From the NCBI RefSeq assembly GCF_020523825.1, contig NZ_JAJALK010000020.1, forward strand, positions 1-64,000: a stretch of 64,000 nucleotides of DNA. Reading direction: 5' to 3'. Source of the stretch: Methylobacterium brachiatum (lineage in GTDB: Bacteria > Pseudomonadota > Alphaproteobacteria > Rhizobiales > Beijerinckiaceae). This document shows, in pieces, positions 7,308 to 15,258 of the stretch. The position numbers and the translations under genes are program-made. Positions within the stretch are counted from its first letter, which is position 1. Each line of letters begins with the position of its first letter. The notes below the pieces were generated by a model that had not been told where the DNA came from, made no database searches, and saw only the letters and a program-made list of their open reading frames with translations.

Positions 7308-9575
7308 ATGGCCGACCCGATCCGTTCGACAAGCTCGTCCCGCGCGACCCGCACGCGCATCCAGGAAGGCCAACCCTATCCGCTCGGCGCCACCTGGGAC
7401 GGGCTGGGCGTCAACTTCGCCCTGTTCTCGGCCCACGCCACCAAGGTCGAGCTCTGCCTGTTCGACGACCAGGGCGAGCAGGAGATCGAGCGGATCGAGC
7501 TCCCCGAATACACCGACGAGATCTGGCACGGCTACCTGCCGGATGCCCGCCCCGGCACGATCTACGGCTACCGGGTCCACGGCCCCTACGAGCCGAAGGC
7601 CGGCCACCGGTTCAACCACAACAAGCTGCTGATCGACCCCTACGCCAAAGGTCTCGTCGGCTCGATCACCTGGAACCCGGCCTTGTTCGGCTACAAGATG
7701 GAATCGGGCGACGACCTGACCTTCGACGACCGCGACAGCGCGCCGTACAACCGCCGCTCGCGGGTGATCGACCCAGCCTTCACCTGGGGCCGGCACCGCA
7801 AGCCCAACGTGCCGTGGGAGAAGACGATCTTTTACGAGGCCCACGTAAAGGGCATGACCAAGCTCGACCCGCGGGTGCCGGAGAAGCTGCGCGGCACCTA
7901 TGCCGGGCTGGGCACCCCGGACGTGCTCGACTACATCAAGAGCCTCGGCGTCACCTCGGTGGAGCTGCTGCCGGTGCATTCCTTCGTGCAGGACGATTAC
8001 CTGCAGCAGAAGAACCTGGTGAATTACTGGGGCTACAACACGATCTCGTTCTTCACGCCCGCCCGGCGCTACGCGGCGGTGCCGGACTTCGCCTTCTCCG
8101 AGTTCAAGGAGATGGTCTCGCGCTTCCACGGCGCTGGCCTCGAGGTCATCCTCGATGTGGTCTACAACCATACCGCCGAGGGCAACGAGAAGGGCCCGAC
8201 CCTGTCGTTCAAGGGCGTCGATAACGCCTCCTACTATCGGCTGATGCCGGGCGAGCCGCGCTACTACATCAACGACACCGGCACTGGGAACACCTTCAAC
8301 CTGTCGCATCCGCGGGTGCTGCAGCTGGTGACCGATAGCTTGCGCTACTGGGCGACCGAGATGAAGGTCGACGGTTTCCGGTTCGACCTCGCCACGATCC
8401 TCGGCCGCGAGCCCTACGGCTTCGACGAGGGCGGCGGCTTCCTCGACACCTGCCGGCAGGACCCGGTGCTCAACGGCGTCAAGCTGATCGCCGAGCCGTG
8501 GGATTGCGGCCCCGGCGGCTATCAGGTCGGCGGCTTCCCGCCCGGCTGGGCCGAGTGGAACGACCGGTTCCGCGACGACGTGCGCGCCTATTGGCGGGGC
8601 GATCCCGGCCTGCTCCCGGACCTCGCCGCCCGGGTCTCTGGCTCGGCCGACAAGTTCAACAAGCGCGGCCGCAAGCCCTGGGCCTCGGTGAACTTCCTCA
8701 CCGCCCATGACGGCTTCACCCTGCACGACACGGTCGCCTACAACGAGAAGCACAACGAGGCGAACGGCGAGGGCAACCGCGACGGCCACTCGCACAACCT
8801 CTCGTACAATTACGGGGTCGAGGGCCCGACCGACGACCCGGAGATCCAGGCGGTGCGCCTGCGTCAGATGCGCAACATGCTGGCGACCCTATTCCTGTCC
8901 CGCGGCACGCCGATGCTGCTGGCCGGCGACGAGTTCGCCCGCACCCAGGGCGGCAACAACAACGCCTATTGCCAGGACAACGAGGTCTCCTGGCTCGACT
9001 GGGGGGCGATCGGCGACGAGCAGCGGGACCTGGCCGAGTTCACCCAGCGCCTGATCATCCTGCGCAACGCCCTGCCGATCCTCAGCCGCGGACGCTTCCT
9101 TACCGGCCAGTACGACGAGGAATTCGGGGTCAAGGACGTCACCTGGCTGCGCCCGGACGGGGGCGAGATGGCCAGCGAGAACTGGTCCGAGGGGGGAGCG
9201 AAGGCCTTCGCAGTCCAGCTCGACGGCCGCGCCCAGGCCACCGGCCTGCACCGCCGCGGCGGCGACGCGACGCTGCTGATCATGTTCAACGCCCACCACG
9301 ACCTGGTGACGTTCACCCTGCCCGAATCGCCTAACGGCATCGCCTGGACCCGGCTGCTCGACACCAACCTGCCTGACAGCCAGGACGTTGAGAGCTTCAA
9401 ATTCGGCACCGGCTACGACGTGACCGGGCGCTCGCTGCTAATGTTCGTGCTCAAGCCGGAGGACACACCGGGCGACGACGCCACCGAGATGGAGCGCTCC
9501 TACCAGCACGTGATGCAGGCCTACGAGCGCGCCAACGTGGAGAGCGTGCACTTCCACCTCGACCCCGAAGCGTAA
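7308..9575 (+). CDS. glgX: Glycogen debranching enzyme GlgX
   Basis: A 755-residue isoamylase-type glycoside hydrolase (GH13) that removes short alpha-1,6 branches during glycogen breakdown. It starts at the ATG at 7308 (MADPIRSTSS); the same frame is open far upstream by chance. Residues 25-115 form the N-terminal CBM48 module (GVNFALFSAHATKVELCLFD). The catalytic barrel shows VVYNHTAEGNEKGP, DGFRFDLATILGREP with the Asp nucleophile, LIAEPWDCGPGGYQVG with the acid Glu, and FLTAHDGFTLHDTV with the third acidic residue. No other glycogen genes are adjacent. Confidence 0.95.
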   Translation: MADPIRSTSSSRATRTRIQEGQPYPLGATWDGLGVNFALFSAHATKVELCLFDDQGEQEIERIELPEYTDEIWHGYLPDARPGTIYGYRVHGPYEPKAGHRFNHNKLLIDPYAKGLVGSITWNPALFGYKMESGDDLTFDDRDSAPYNRRSRVIDPAFTWGRHRKPNVPWEKTIFYEAHVKGMTKLDPRVPEKLRGTYAGLGTPDVLDYIKSLGVTSVELLPVHSFVQDDYLQQKNLVNYWGYNTISFFTPARRYAAVPDFAFSEFKEMVSRFHGAGLEVILDVVYNHTAEGNEKGPTLSFKGVDNASYYRLMPGEPRYYINDTGTGNTFNLSHPRVLQLVTDSLRYWATEMKVDGFRFDLATILGREPYGFDEGGGFLDTCRQDPVLNGVKLIAEPWDCGPGGYQVGGFPPGWAEWNDRFRDDVRAYWRGDPGLLPDLAARVSGSADKFNKRGRKPWASVNFLTAHDGFTLHDTVAYNEKHNEANGEGNRDGHSHNLSYNYGVEGPTDDPEIQAVRLRQMRNMLATLFLSRGTPMLLAGDEFARTQGGNNNAYCQDNEVSWLDWGAIGDEQRDLAEFTQRLIILRNALPILSRGRFLTGQYDEEFGVKDVTWLRPDGGEMASENWSEGGAKAFAVQLDGRAQATGLHRRGGDATLLIMFNAHHDLVTFTLPESPNGIAWTRLLDTNLPDSQDVESFKFGTGYDVTGRSLLMFVLKPEDTPGDDATEMERSYQHVMQAYERANVESVHFHLDPEA

Positions 9576-9578
9576 AAC

Positions 9579-9611
9579 GCCCGGGCGGGACGGTTTTCGT
9601 CCCGCCCGGGC
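9579..9611 (+). terminator. Intrinsic terminator-like hairpin after glgX
   Basis: A perfect 14-bp stem, GCCCGGGCGGGACG paired with CGTCCCGCCCGGGC, around the five-base loop GTTTT. It begins four bases after the glgX stop codon. No long T tract follows, which is usual for this group. Confidence 0.8.
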
Positions 9612-9711
9612 CCCGCCGCCTTGCGCCCGGCGGCGCACCCGGCTAACAGCACCCCACCGCGCGGCCCTGGTCGCGCCCGGCGCCTTGCGCCCGGGCGCCG
9701 TGTCCGCGGCC

Positions 9712-9801
9712 GGAGGGGTGGCCGAGTGGTTGAAGGCGCACGCCTGGAAAGTGTGTATACGGGAAACCGTATCGCGGGTTCGAATCCCGCTCCCTCCGCC
9801 A
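9712..9801 (+). tRNA. tRNA-Ser (anticodon GGA)
   Basis: A 90-base class II tRNA with CCA encoded. The acceptor arm pairs GGAGGGG with TCCCTCC and the discriminator is G. The anticodon stem CACGC/GTGTG encloses the loop CTGGAAA with anticodon GGA. A long variable arm (TACGG/CCGTA) is typical of serine tRNAs. The T arm is GCGGGTTCGAATCCCGC. The gene borders the repeat-rich, broken-gene region to the right. Confidence 0.95.
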
Positions 9802-10192
9802 TCTGACCCGCACAAACCGTTATTTTGCAACGAGTTAGCGGTTTCCATCCTAACCTTGCTTACAATGATACCTACAAGCCCCTCGCACGGGATGCGCGAG
9901 CGGCGTTCGTTAGGAATGTGAGTTGACCGGAACGGTCGTCCCGGTATTCGCGGAATGTAGGTTGGCAGTGAGATGCGCCGACCTTCCCCGTCCGCCCCGA
10001 AGTGCCCCTCAACCCACAGATGGGGCGGGCGTGGTTGCAGTTGACGTTGGCAGTGCGCCGACGGCGTTCGCGAAAACTTCCACATAGGTGAGAGACAAGC
10101 TTTGCCGTGCAGCGGTAGCGCGGGAGGGTCGACCTCACACTCGACCTCCACGCCCGCGGTGATCGTTTTCCTCCCCCGATAGCGATAGGTCA
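9802..10192. other. Non-coding spacer with a partial repeat copy
   Basis: No gene can be supported between the tRNA and the first long repeat. Bases 9882-9914 match the 3' end of the 263-267 bp repeats at 10193 and 10702 (shared text around GATGCGCGAGCGGCG and GTTCGTTAGG). A hairpin CCCCTCAACCCACAGATGGGG followed by GGGCGTGG lies around 10009-10034; the same hairpin-plus-GGGCGTGG arrangement recurs near 10200, 10555 and 10705. Confidence 0.55.
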
Positions 10193-10459
10193 GCGGGCGT
10201 GGGCGTCGGGAGGGGGTCGCGAACTGCTCCCCCCCCTAAGCTCCCATAGCTTTCGCCAACTTGGCGACTCCTCAGCAGGCCAAGTGACAGAGTTTGCCAC
10301 TTGGACCGACGCAGATCTGCGTTCGTCGTGGCCGACCGTGCAGATGCCAACTTGGCGCCTGCACCGGCTACGGGGGTGGTAAAACACCACATCCTCACCG
10401 CATCGAGGCCAGCGTCCGCAGGTCCGCCCGCACGTTATGCGCTAGTGGCGTTCGTTAGG
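10193..10459. repeat. Long non-coding direct repeat, copy A
   Basis: This segment matches 10702-10964 along its whole length with scattered substitutions. Shared landmarks in order are GCGGGCGTGG, GGGGGTCGCGAA, CCTAAGCTC, CCAACTTGGCGACTCCTC, TGCGTTCGTCGTGGCCG, CGTGCAGATGCCAACTTGGC, GTAAAACACCA, CACCGCATCGAGGCCAGCG and CAGGTCCGCCCGCACG. It contains the palindromes GCCAACTTGGC at 10255-10265 and 10346-10356, and the inverted pair CCAAGTG/CACTTGG at 10280-10304. Open frames across it differ between the copies, so it is unlikely to be protein-coding. Confidence 0.8.
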
Positions 10460-10701
10460 CTGTGCATGCATTTTGCATTCAGTTTGAGGTCGGATTGGTC
10501 TCCGATCTCCCCGCCCGCCCCGACAAGCTTTCCTCCCCCGACTGCTCGAAGGGCGGGCGTGGATGCTGTGATGGCTAGCTGGCCGGGCAGAACGGTTTCC
10601 GTCCAGCAAGCTTCAGCATAAGGTGGCGGCGTCGGCACGCCTTGAGGGGGCGGTACGTCGGCCTTTCACGCCCGTCTCAGGCTCGCCCCAAGCTGCAAGG
10701 G

Positions 10702-10964
10702 GCGGGCGTGGATGCCAGGGGGTCGCGAATTGCTACCCCCTAAGCTCAACTTAGCCCTCCCCAACTTGGCGACTCCTCGGCCGACCAAGTGGCCAAGTTG
10801 GCCACTTGAACCGACACAGAGATGCGTTCGTCGTGGCCGCCCGTGCAGATGCCAACTTGGCGCCTGCACCGGCCAAGGGGGTCGTAAAACACCACCCCCT
10901 CACCGCATCGAGGCCAGCGACGGCAGGTCCGCCCGCACGCGATGCGCGAGCAGCGTTTGTGAGG
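10702..10964. repeat. Long non-coding direct repeat, copy B
   Basis: Second copy of the repeat at 10193-10459, about 509 bases downstream in the same orientation. It carries a perfect 23-base palindrome at 10786-10808 (arms CAAGTGGCCAA and TTGGCCACTTG around a central G), a GCCAACTTGGC site at 10851-10861 and a near copy at 10761-10770. The last part (CACCGCATCGAGGCCAGCG to CCGCCCG) appears a further time at 11414-11449. Between copies A and B (10460-10701) no gene is visible. Confidence 0.8.
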
Positions 10965-11115
10965 GGCGTAATCAAGCCCGATCATTTCCTGGTCGCGCCT
11001 CTGGGAACCATCGACAAGCCCCCGAGCTTCCTAGCTTGACCGTGGGATGACCTGCACCTTCCGCGGCTCCGTGAGATGCCACCGTTCCCAGTGGCGGTAC
11101 GAGAGGAGACATTCC

Positions 11116-11316
11116 TTGCGCACTTCGATGATCACCGCGGCCCTGCTCGCCACGCTCGGCGCCGCCGCTCTCGCGCCCCCTGCCTCGGCGGCCCCTCTCA
11201 GCCCGGCTCCGGCAGTGGCCGTCGCCGGCGTCCATGACAGCATCGTAGACGCTCGCTGGCACCCGATCCGCCGTATGCGTCGCATGATGCATCGGAACCA
11301 GCACCACCGCCGATAG
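11116..11316 (+). CDS. Small secreted histidine/arginine-rich protein
   Basis: A 66-residue protein from the TTG at 11116, chosen because GAGAGGAGA lies seven bases upstream; an ATG at 11128 is the alternative. The N-terminus is a signal peptide (SMITAALLATLGAAALAPPA, cleavage near ASA-AP). The short mature part ends RRMRRMMHRNQHHRR, a basic tail with three histidines. It resembles small exported proteins frequent in methylobacteria; the function is unknown. It lies directly after the long repeats. Confidence 0.55.
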   Translation: MRTSMITAALLATLGAAALAPPASAAPLSPAPAVAVAGVHDSIVDARWHPIRRMRRMMHRNQHHRR

Positions 11317-11412
11317 CAGCCGAGCGGTCGCTGCCAGCGACATCGCCCAAGGCTCGGCCGCGGATGACACCGCAGCCGGGCCTTTCTTTTGCAATTGGAG
11401 CATCGGTCTGCT

Positions 11413-11595
11413 TCACCGCATCGAGGCCAGCGATGGCAGGTCCGCCCGAGCGGTTAGAGCCTCAGCTCGCCGCACCCGATCCCGGGACCGAGCGAACGCT
11501 GCATCACCGTCCCGGTACAGCATGTCTGATCGGGCGAGATCGAAGCGGGCGAGCCGGAGCATCCGGACCGCGAGGAAGGTGTAGATCACGCGCAT
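11413..11595 (-). CDS. Small hypothetical protein
   Basis: A 60-residue protein, MRVIYTFLAVRMLRLARFDL at the start, with several Arg/Ala residues and no known motif. Its start codon overlaps the end of the upstream minus-strand frame (11586-11792), an arrangement that supports both being translated together. The last codons run into a copy of a dispersed repeat (11414-11449), so the C-terminus may be a product of rearrangement. Confidence 0.4.
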   Translation of the reverse strand: MRVIYTFLAVRMLRLARFDLARSDMLYRDGDAAFARSRDRVRRAEALTARADLPSLASMR

Positions 11596-11792
11596 AGCTT
11601 GATCACCTCCCGCAGGACCGTGATCACCATGCTCTCAAGGCCGTCCGGTGCCCTATTCTGCGCCGGATCCTTGAATGGGAATGTGTGAGACAGGTAGTCC
11701 TGAAGGCAGAGACGAGCCTTGGCATTCAGGTCGGCATGAGTCACCGACGGCTCTGCTAACGCGCGATCCCAGACCTCACCGTACAGCTCCAT
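11586..11792 (-). CDS. Small hypothetical protein, possibly N-terminally truncated
   Basis: A 68-residue frame reading MELYGEVWDRALAEPSVTHA and LNAKARLCLQDYL. Coding-like sequence (DDDKLDAE) continues upstream of the ATG to an in-frame TGA, suggesting that an original N-terminus was lost. It resembles short proteins of unknown role that are common in methylobacteria. It is followed by an overlapping small gene. Confidence 0.45.
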   Translation of the reverse strand: MELYGEVWDRALAEPSVTHADLNAKARLCLQDYLSHTFPFKDPAQNRAPDGLESMVITVLREVIKLCA

Positions 11793-11823
11793 CTCGGCAT
11801 CAAGTTTGTCGTCGTCTCAGTCC

Positions 11824-12410
11824 TCAGCCTCGCACCGAGGAAGTATGCCCGCCCAATGGGCAGTCGCCCAATCGCATGCGCGGGCTAAGATCAGCAAGAT
11901 ACTTTGGATTAAATATCTCGGCGCAACCCATCAGGTCACACGCTCGGCCTAATCTCTCCACGTGCGTATCACGTCCCGTGACGGCTCTGAGAGTTAGCTG
12001 CGCTGAATTAGACGCTAACTTTGTCGCAAAATCTGATCGGTCAATTAGCATCATCTCGAATAAGTAGAGTGTTCCCTGAAGAGACTTCCTCAGCAAAATG
12101 AAGGAAACCGCCATCTTACCTTTGCGAGAAGCCTCAAGCGCCTCATAAATCAAACTCAACGCATCAGATAAAGCCGCTGAAAAAACGTTGGACGCTAGTA
12201 TATTTTCTAGATTTTCGCCCCTGTCTTGTTTTTGAAGCCATGCAAATATGTCATCAGAGGCTTCGAATGATGCACGCTCAACTTCATTCTCGAAATTTAT
12301 TGCAGTGTAAAAGGATTTTTGTTCGACACCTGATTTTAGCAGTGTAAGCATGATGTCATGCATTGCGAAACAAAATTCGTGGGCAGGATGAATAGCCTCA
12401 GGTAATCTAA
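11824..12410 (-). pseudogene. AT-rich hypothetical gene truncated at both ends
   Basis: The central frame (ATG at 12363) reads MHDIMLTLLKSGVEQKSFYT, then INFENEVERASFEASDDIF, SFILLRKSLQGTLYLFEMML and AVTGRDTHVERLGRACDL. Coding-like sequence (RLPEAIHPAHEFCFA) continues upstream of that ATG until an in-frame TAA near 12411, so the true start is lost. After FNPKYLADLSPR the sequence changes to unrelated GC-rich text (GDCPLGGHTSSVRG), which suggests loss of the C-terminus at a junction near 11880. The family is not recognised. Composition is well below the window's GC level. Confidence 0.6.
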
Positions 12411-12570
12411 TGTTTTACCTGCCGGCAATTGAGGATACGGTACCGGAAATGAACGCTTCCTTTGGGAGAAACAGACTCGAAGCCAGCAATATCGGTGCTA
12501 CGTGTAAATCCGCCGGTGGCGCCGAGCAAGGTGAAGTCTGCCATGATGACGGCATTAACGAGGGTCGATC

Positions 12571-13061
12571 TTGGCCGACCGCGAAGCTACCGACTTACAG
12601 AAGGCGATAATCGATGAAGATTTTTTCTTGCGCGGTCGAATAATATCACACTACTCTCATGCAGGGTTTCTGCTTGGAGATTTTTCGGTCAAATGCCACA
12701 CACTTGGGCTGTATCAGGTGGACGATTTTAGGTTTCCATATCGCCTCGAAAGCAAGCTAGCCGTCGTTCGAGAAATATCAAGATCTGTCGTAGCCATCCA
12801 GAAATATGAAAGCCGCATCAATGGTCTAATCGACGAAATTTTTGCTTTTTAAGAAACGCGTCATTTCATGGCTCACAGTTGGATAATGCCAAAATACAAT
12901 AAGACACAAAATCTCATCGAAATGAGCATGTATATTTAGAAAAAGGCCATCCCCTTATCCTCCAGATACGAGAATTCGACTTGGATCAAATGAGATCTCT
13001 TAGCGACTCGGCATCAAATTTTGTCGGACGAATGATCGACTTTTTCGTGAGATATATTTGA
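12571..13061 (+). pseudogene. AT-rich hypothetical gene with an internal stop and a frameshift
   Basis: From the TTG at 12571 the frame reads DEDFFLRGRIISHYSHAGFL and DFRFPYRLESKLAVVREI, and stops at a TAA at 12850-12852. Directly after that stop the same frame continues ETRHFMAHSWIMPKYNK, and a second frame then gives EHVYLEKGHPLILQIREF and SNFVGRMIDFFVRYI to a stop at 13059-13061. The continuity of coding-like text shows one gene of about 160 residues broken by a nonsense codon and a later frameshift. The function is unknown. Confidence 0.6.
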
Positions 13062-13229
13062 ACGAGAAACTTGAGAGCAACTGACAGCGTGCTGGTAGTG
13101 TGGCCTTGCTCCCATGCGCACAGCCCTCGCCGCCCTCGCCTTCATCGTCGCTGCCGGTCGGGCACGCGGCAGAAGGACCGGCTGCCCTCGCCACGGGATC
13201 AGTCTCTGAGCTGCCGCCTTCTCTCTAAT

Positions 13230-13385
13230 ATGAACCGCTTCGCACTCATCGGCATCTTCGCAGCCCTCTTCGCCGGGATCGTAGCCATCGGAGGCACTTG
13301 GTCATACGTGACGAGCATCAGCCCGGCCGTTGGGCCTGATACGAGCTCTACGCCCAATCCAACCGCGCAGAGGAAGCGGCCGTAG
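13230..13385 (+). CDS. Small membrane-anchored hypothetical protein
   Basis: A 51-residue protein with one N-terminal membrane segment (FALIGIFAALFAGIVAIGG) followed by a short polar tail. The ATG at 13230 is preferred to the longer frame because the upstream part has no coding character. The ribosome site is weak. No known family. Confidence 0.4.
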   Translation: MNRFALIGIFAALFAGIVAIGGTWSYVTSISPAVGPDTSSTPNPTAQRKRP

Positions 13386-13406
13386 CTCGGCTTGCGGGAC
13401 CCATAC

Positions 13407-13678
13407 AAAAAGCCCGCGCCGGCGAACCGGGCGGGCGAAGGTTATGATTTCGAACTCTAGGGGGAGTCGAAAATCGCAGGGACCATACCGCAAATACCGG
13501 TAGAGGAAAGCCCGCCACGATGCTGGATCGGGCGGGCTTTCAGCCTCGGACAAAGGTGTCACCTCGGTGCCCGAGGCTCTGATGGCGCCAGCTGTTGAGA
13601 CGGGCGCCGCAAACAATTTTAGTGCTGCAGCGCAACAAGGAAACCCGCCTCGGCAGTGCGCCGGGTGGGCTGAAGTTG
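13407..13678. repeat. Dispersed repeat with AAGCCCGC-type hairpins, copy 1
   Basis: Matches 19010-19279 over nearly its whole length with scattered changes. Shared landmarks include GATTTCGAACTCTAGGG, GTCGAAAATCGC, GGAAAGCCCGCCACGATGC, TGGATCGGGCGGGCTTTC, AGCCTCGGACAAAGGTGTC and CTGATGGCGCCAGCTGTTG. Three inverted repeats of the form AAGCCCGC...GCGGGCTT punctuate it. Long minus-strand frames across both copies are products of the repeat, not proteins. Confidence 0.75.
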
Positions 13679-13850
13679 TCATTGGGCTTCGAGCGCTATG
13701 CATGGCCCAGCCGATGCTGGTTCGCTTCGCCCGTTTGGATGACGTCAGGGCCTCACTCCGCCTTCGGCGTCTGCCGCCCATGGTTCTGGACCACGTCGCG
13801 GAATAGATTGGCTAGAGACGCATGCGGCAACCCTACGGTGAGTGCGACTT

Positions 13851-13973
13851 TCAGGCTGCGCTCAGGCCCATCAGCCCTACGGCCATTTGCCAACCAGCGA
13901 CCAACATCGCGGCGATCCACGCCACCGTCGCGGCCCCGCCTGTGACCAGGATCAATACAACAAGGCGGTCCAT
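13851..13973 (-). CDS. Very small membrane protein
   Basis: A 40-residue frame reading MDRLVVLILVTGGAATVAWI followed by AAMLVAGWQMAVGLMGLSAA, that is two short hydrophobic stretches. In-frame coding-like text (LWFKISPCPPR) precedes the ATG, so translation may begin at an upstream TTG. The competing longer frames at this place are arginine-rich and not protein-like. The function is unknown. Confidence 0.4.
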   Translation of the reverse strand: MDRLVVLILVTGGAATVAWIAAMLVAGWQMAVGLMGLSAA

Positions 13974-14103
13974 CCGGGGGGGGCATGGACTGATCTTGAA
14001 CCAGAGCTGTCCCAATCTGAGCCATAATTCACCGCCTAATCAACGCACTTTATCGATATTTGCAAGCTTTGTTCCTGCTGCGAGCAACGGCACCGCCTGC
14101 CAC

Positions 14104-14382
14104 TCAAGAGCATAAAATGTAGATCACACTCGCTGGAGCGATCACCGCATTGGCTGCGCCAATCAGAGCAAGAATCATGACGGCGTTCGCATGAAGTTTC
14201 GGCTTGTCCTTGAACAGCCACTCAGCAGGAAACGCGAGCACTGTTATTGGTAGCATGCATACGACTATTGCGATCCATAGCAGCGCGCCGGGCACTAAGA
14301 GGAAAATACCTAATCTGCTTCTGGGTAAAAATTCGCTCAGTTGCTCGCGTGTGAGGATGGCTTGTGCCATTGGACGCGCCAC
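14104..14382 (-). CDS. Small hypothetical membrane protein
   Basis: A 92-residue protein with a polar N-terminus (MARPMAQAILTREQLSEFLP), two or three membrane segments (LGIFLLVPGALLWIAIVVCM, LPITVLAFPAEWLF, then VMILALIGAANAVIAPASV) and a short charged loop. Codon use and composition look coding. No family is recognised. It has no clear operon partner. Confidence 0.5.
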   Translation of the reverse strand: MARPMAQAILTREQLSEFLPRSRLGIFLLVPGALLWIAIVVCMLPITVLAFPAEWLFKDKPKLHANAVMILALIGAANAVIAPASVIYILCS

Positions 14383-14663
14383 TCCTCTTCCAGTCGGCTA
14401 CTACAACTGAAAGTAGTATATGCTCGGCGGCGCTACCTCAACGGGAGATCGCTCAGTGTCGGGAGGCGGATTACGCAGAACCTAAGCAGTAGTTGCGCGC
14501 CTGATTATCCACCGGCCTTCACCATCTGCCGCCCGTGGTTCTGCATGAAAAAGCACGTCCCGCAGCAGGCGAGTTAACGATTCGTTAACGAAATTTGTTA
14601 ACATATCTTTACGTGCCGAAGTCGGTCGCAAGGCAGCCCCTTCAAGCAGAGGGTCTAATTCTC

Positions 14664-14906
14664 ATGCGTTTCTACTTCGACTTTGAGAATGGCGAGGAAG
14701 CTGTCCGAGACAGCAACGGCTTCGAGGCGGTTAATCTAAAACAAGCTCTGGCCGATGCTCTGGATATAATCCTCGAAGTGGCTGAAGAGACCGCCGCTAA
14801 CCGACCAGATGATCTATGGACATTGGTCGTACGGGACCAGACCAAAGCACCGGTCGCGTACCTGCCAATTAGGAAGAATGTGACTCAGGTCGCTCTGGCG
14901 GCCTGA
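14664..14906 (+). CDS. DUF6894-like small protein
   Basis: An 80-residue cytoplasmic protein from the ATG at 14664, whose text MRFYFDFENGEEAVRDSNGF matches the start of a short family very common in methylobacteria and rhizobia. The rest (ALADALDIILEVAEE, DDLWTLVVRDQTKAPV) fits the same pattern of an alpha-helical middle and a beta-strand end. The upstream extension of the frame to 14595 is not needed. The role is unknown. Confidence 0.65.
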   Translation: MRFYFDFENGEEAVRDSNGFEAVNLKQALADALDIILEVAEETAANRPDDLWTLVVRDQTKAPVAYLPIRKNVTQVALAA

Positions 14907-14921
14907 CCGCGCTGCGCACCC

Positions 14922-15227
14922 TCAGGTGCCACCAGCCGGCACCATCGTCCGCCCACGCTGCAGCACGACATCCTTGAACAGATTGTCGGAGGCCGAGGTG
15001 CGGACGCTGGTTTCCGGCCCAGGCTTCTGAACGAGGACGTTGACGCTGCCGTTCGCCCCGATCTCGCGTCCGAGTTGGCCGAGGCTCGACAGGCTGCCGG
15101 AGAGGCTGTTCGGCGCGTTCACGACGCCGGCCACCGCTACGCCGGTGCCAAGGCTCGTGACACCGATCGTTACCAAGGCGGGGTTGAGAACGGTCTGTGC
15201 CGCCTGCCTCGCCGATCTGGCCGCGCC
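14922..15227 (-). pseudogene. C-terminal fragment of an unknown protein cut by the IS3 element
   Basis: The minus-strand frame leaves the IS at 15227 and reads ARQAAQTVLNPALVTIGVTS, then LGTGVAVAGVVNAPNSLSGS and DNLFKDVVLQRGRTMVPAGG to the stop. It is a Gly/Ser/Ala-rich tail without a start of its own. The 5' part is not found on the other side of the IS, so the insertion was accompanied by loss or rearrangement. I could not assign a family; a phage-structural origin is possible but unproven. Confidence 0.5.
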
Positions 15228-15258
15228 TGATCGTCCCCCGACTTCACGGACATGGGGT

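Noticed and set aside
10193..10964. Possible CRISPR or tandem-repeat array
   Set aside because: There are only two long copies and irregular short palindromes; no regularly spaced 25-40 base repeats with unique spacers are present.
13302..13781. 159-codon minus-strand frame, with a partner at 18891-19331 sharing the text RAFLYRYLRYGP/RAFLCRLWRYGP
   Set aside because: Both are translations of the dispersed hairpin repeat; similarity follows the DNA repeat and the flanking residues differ completely.
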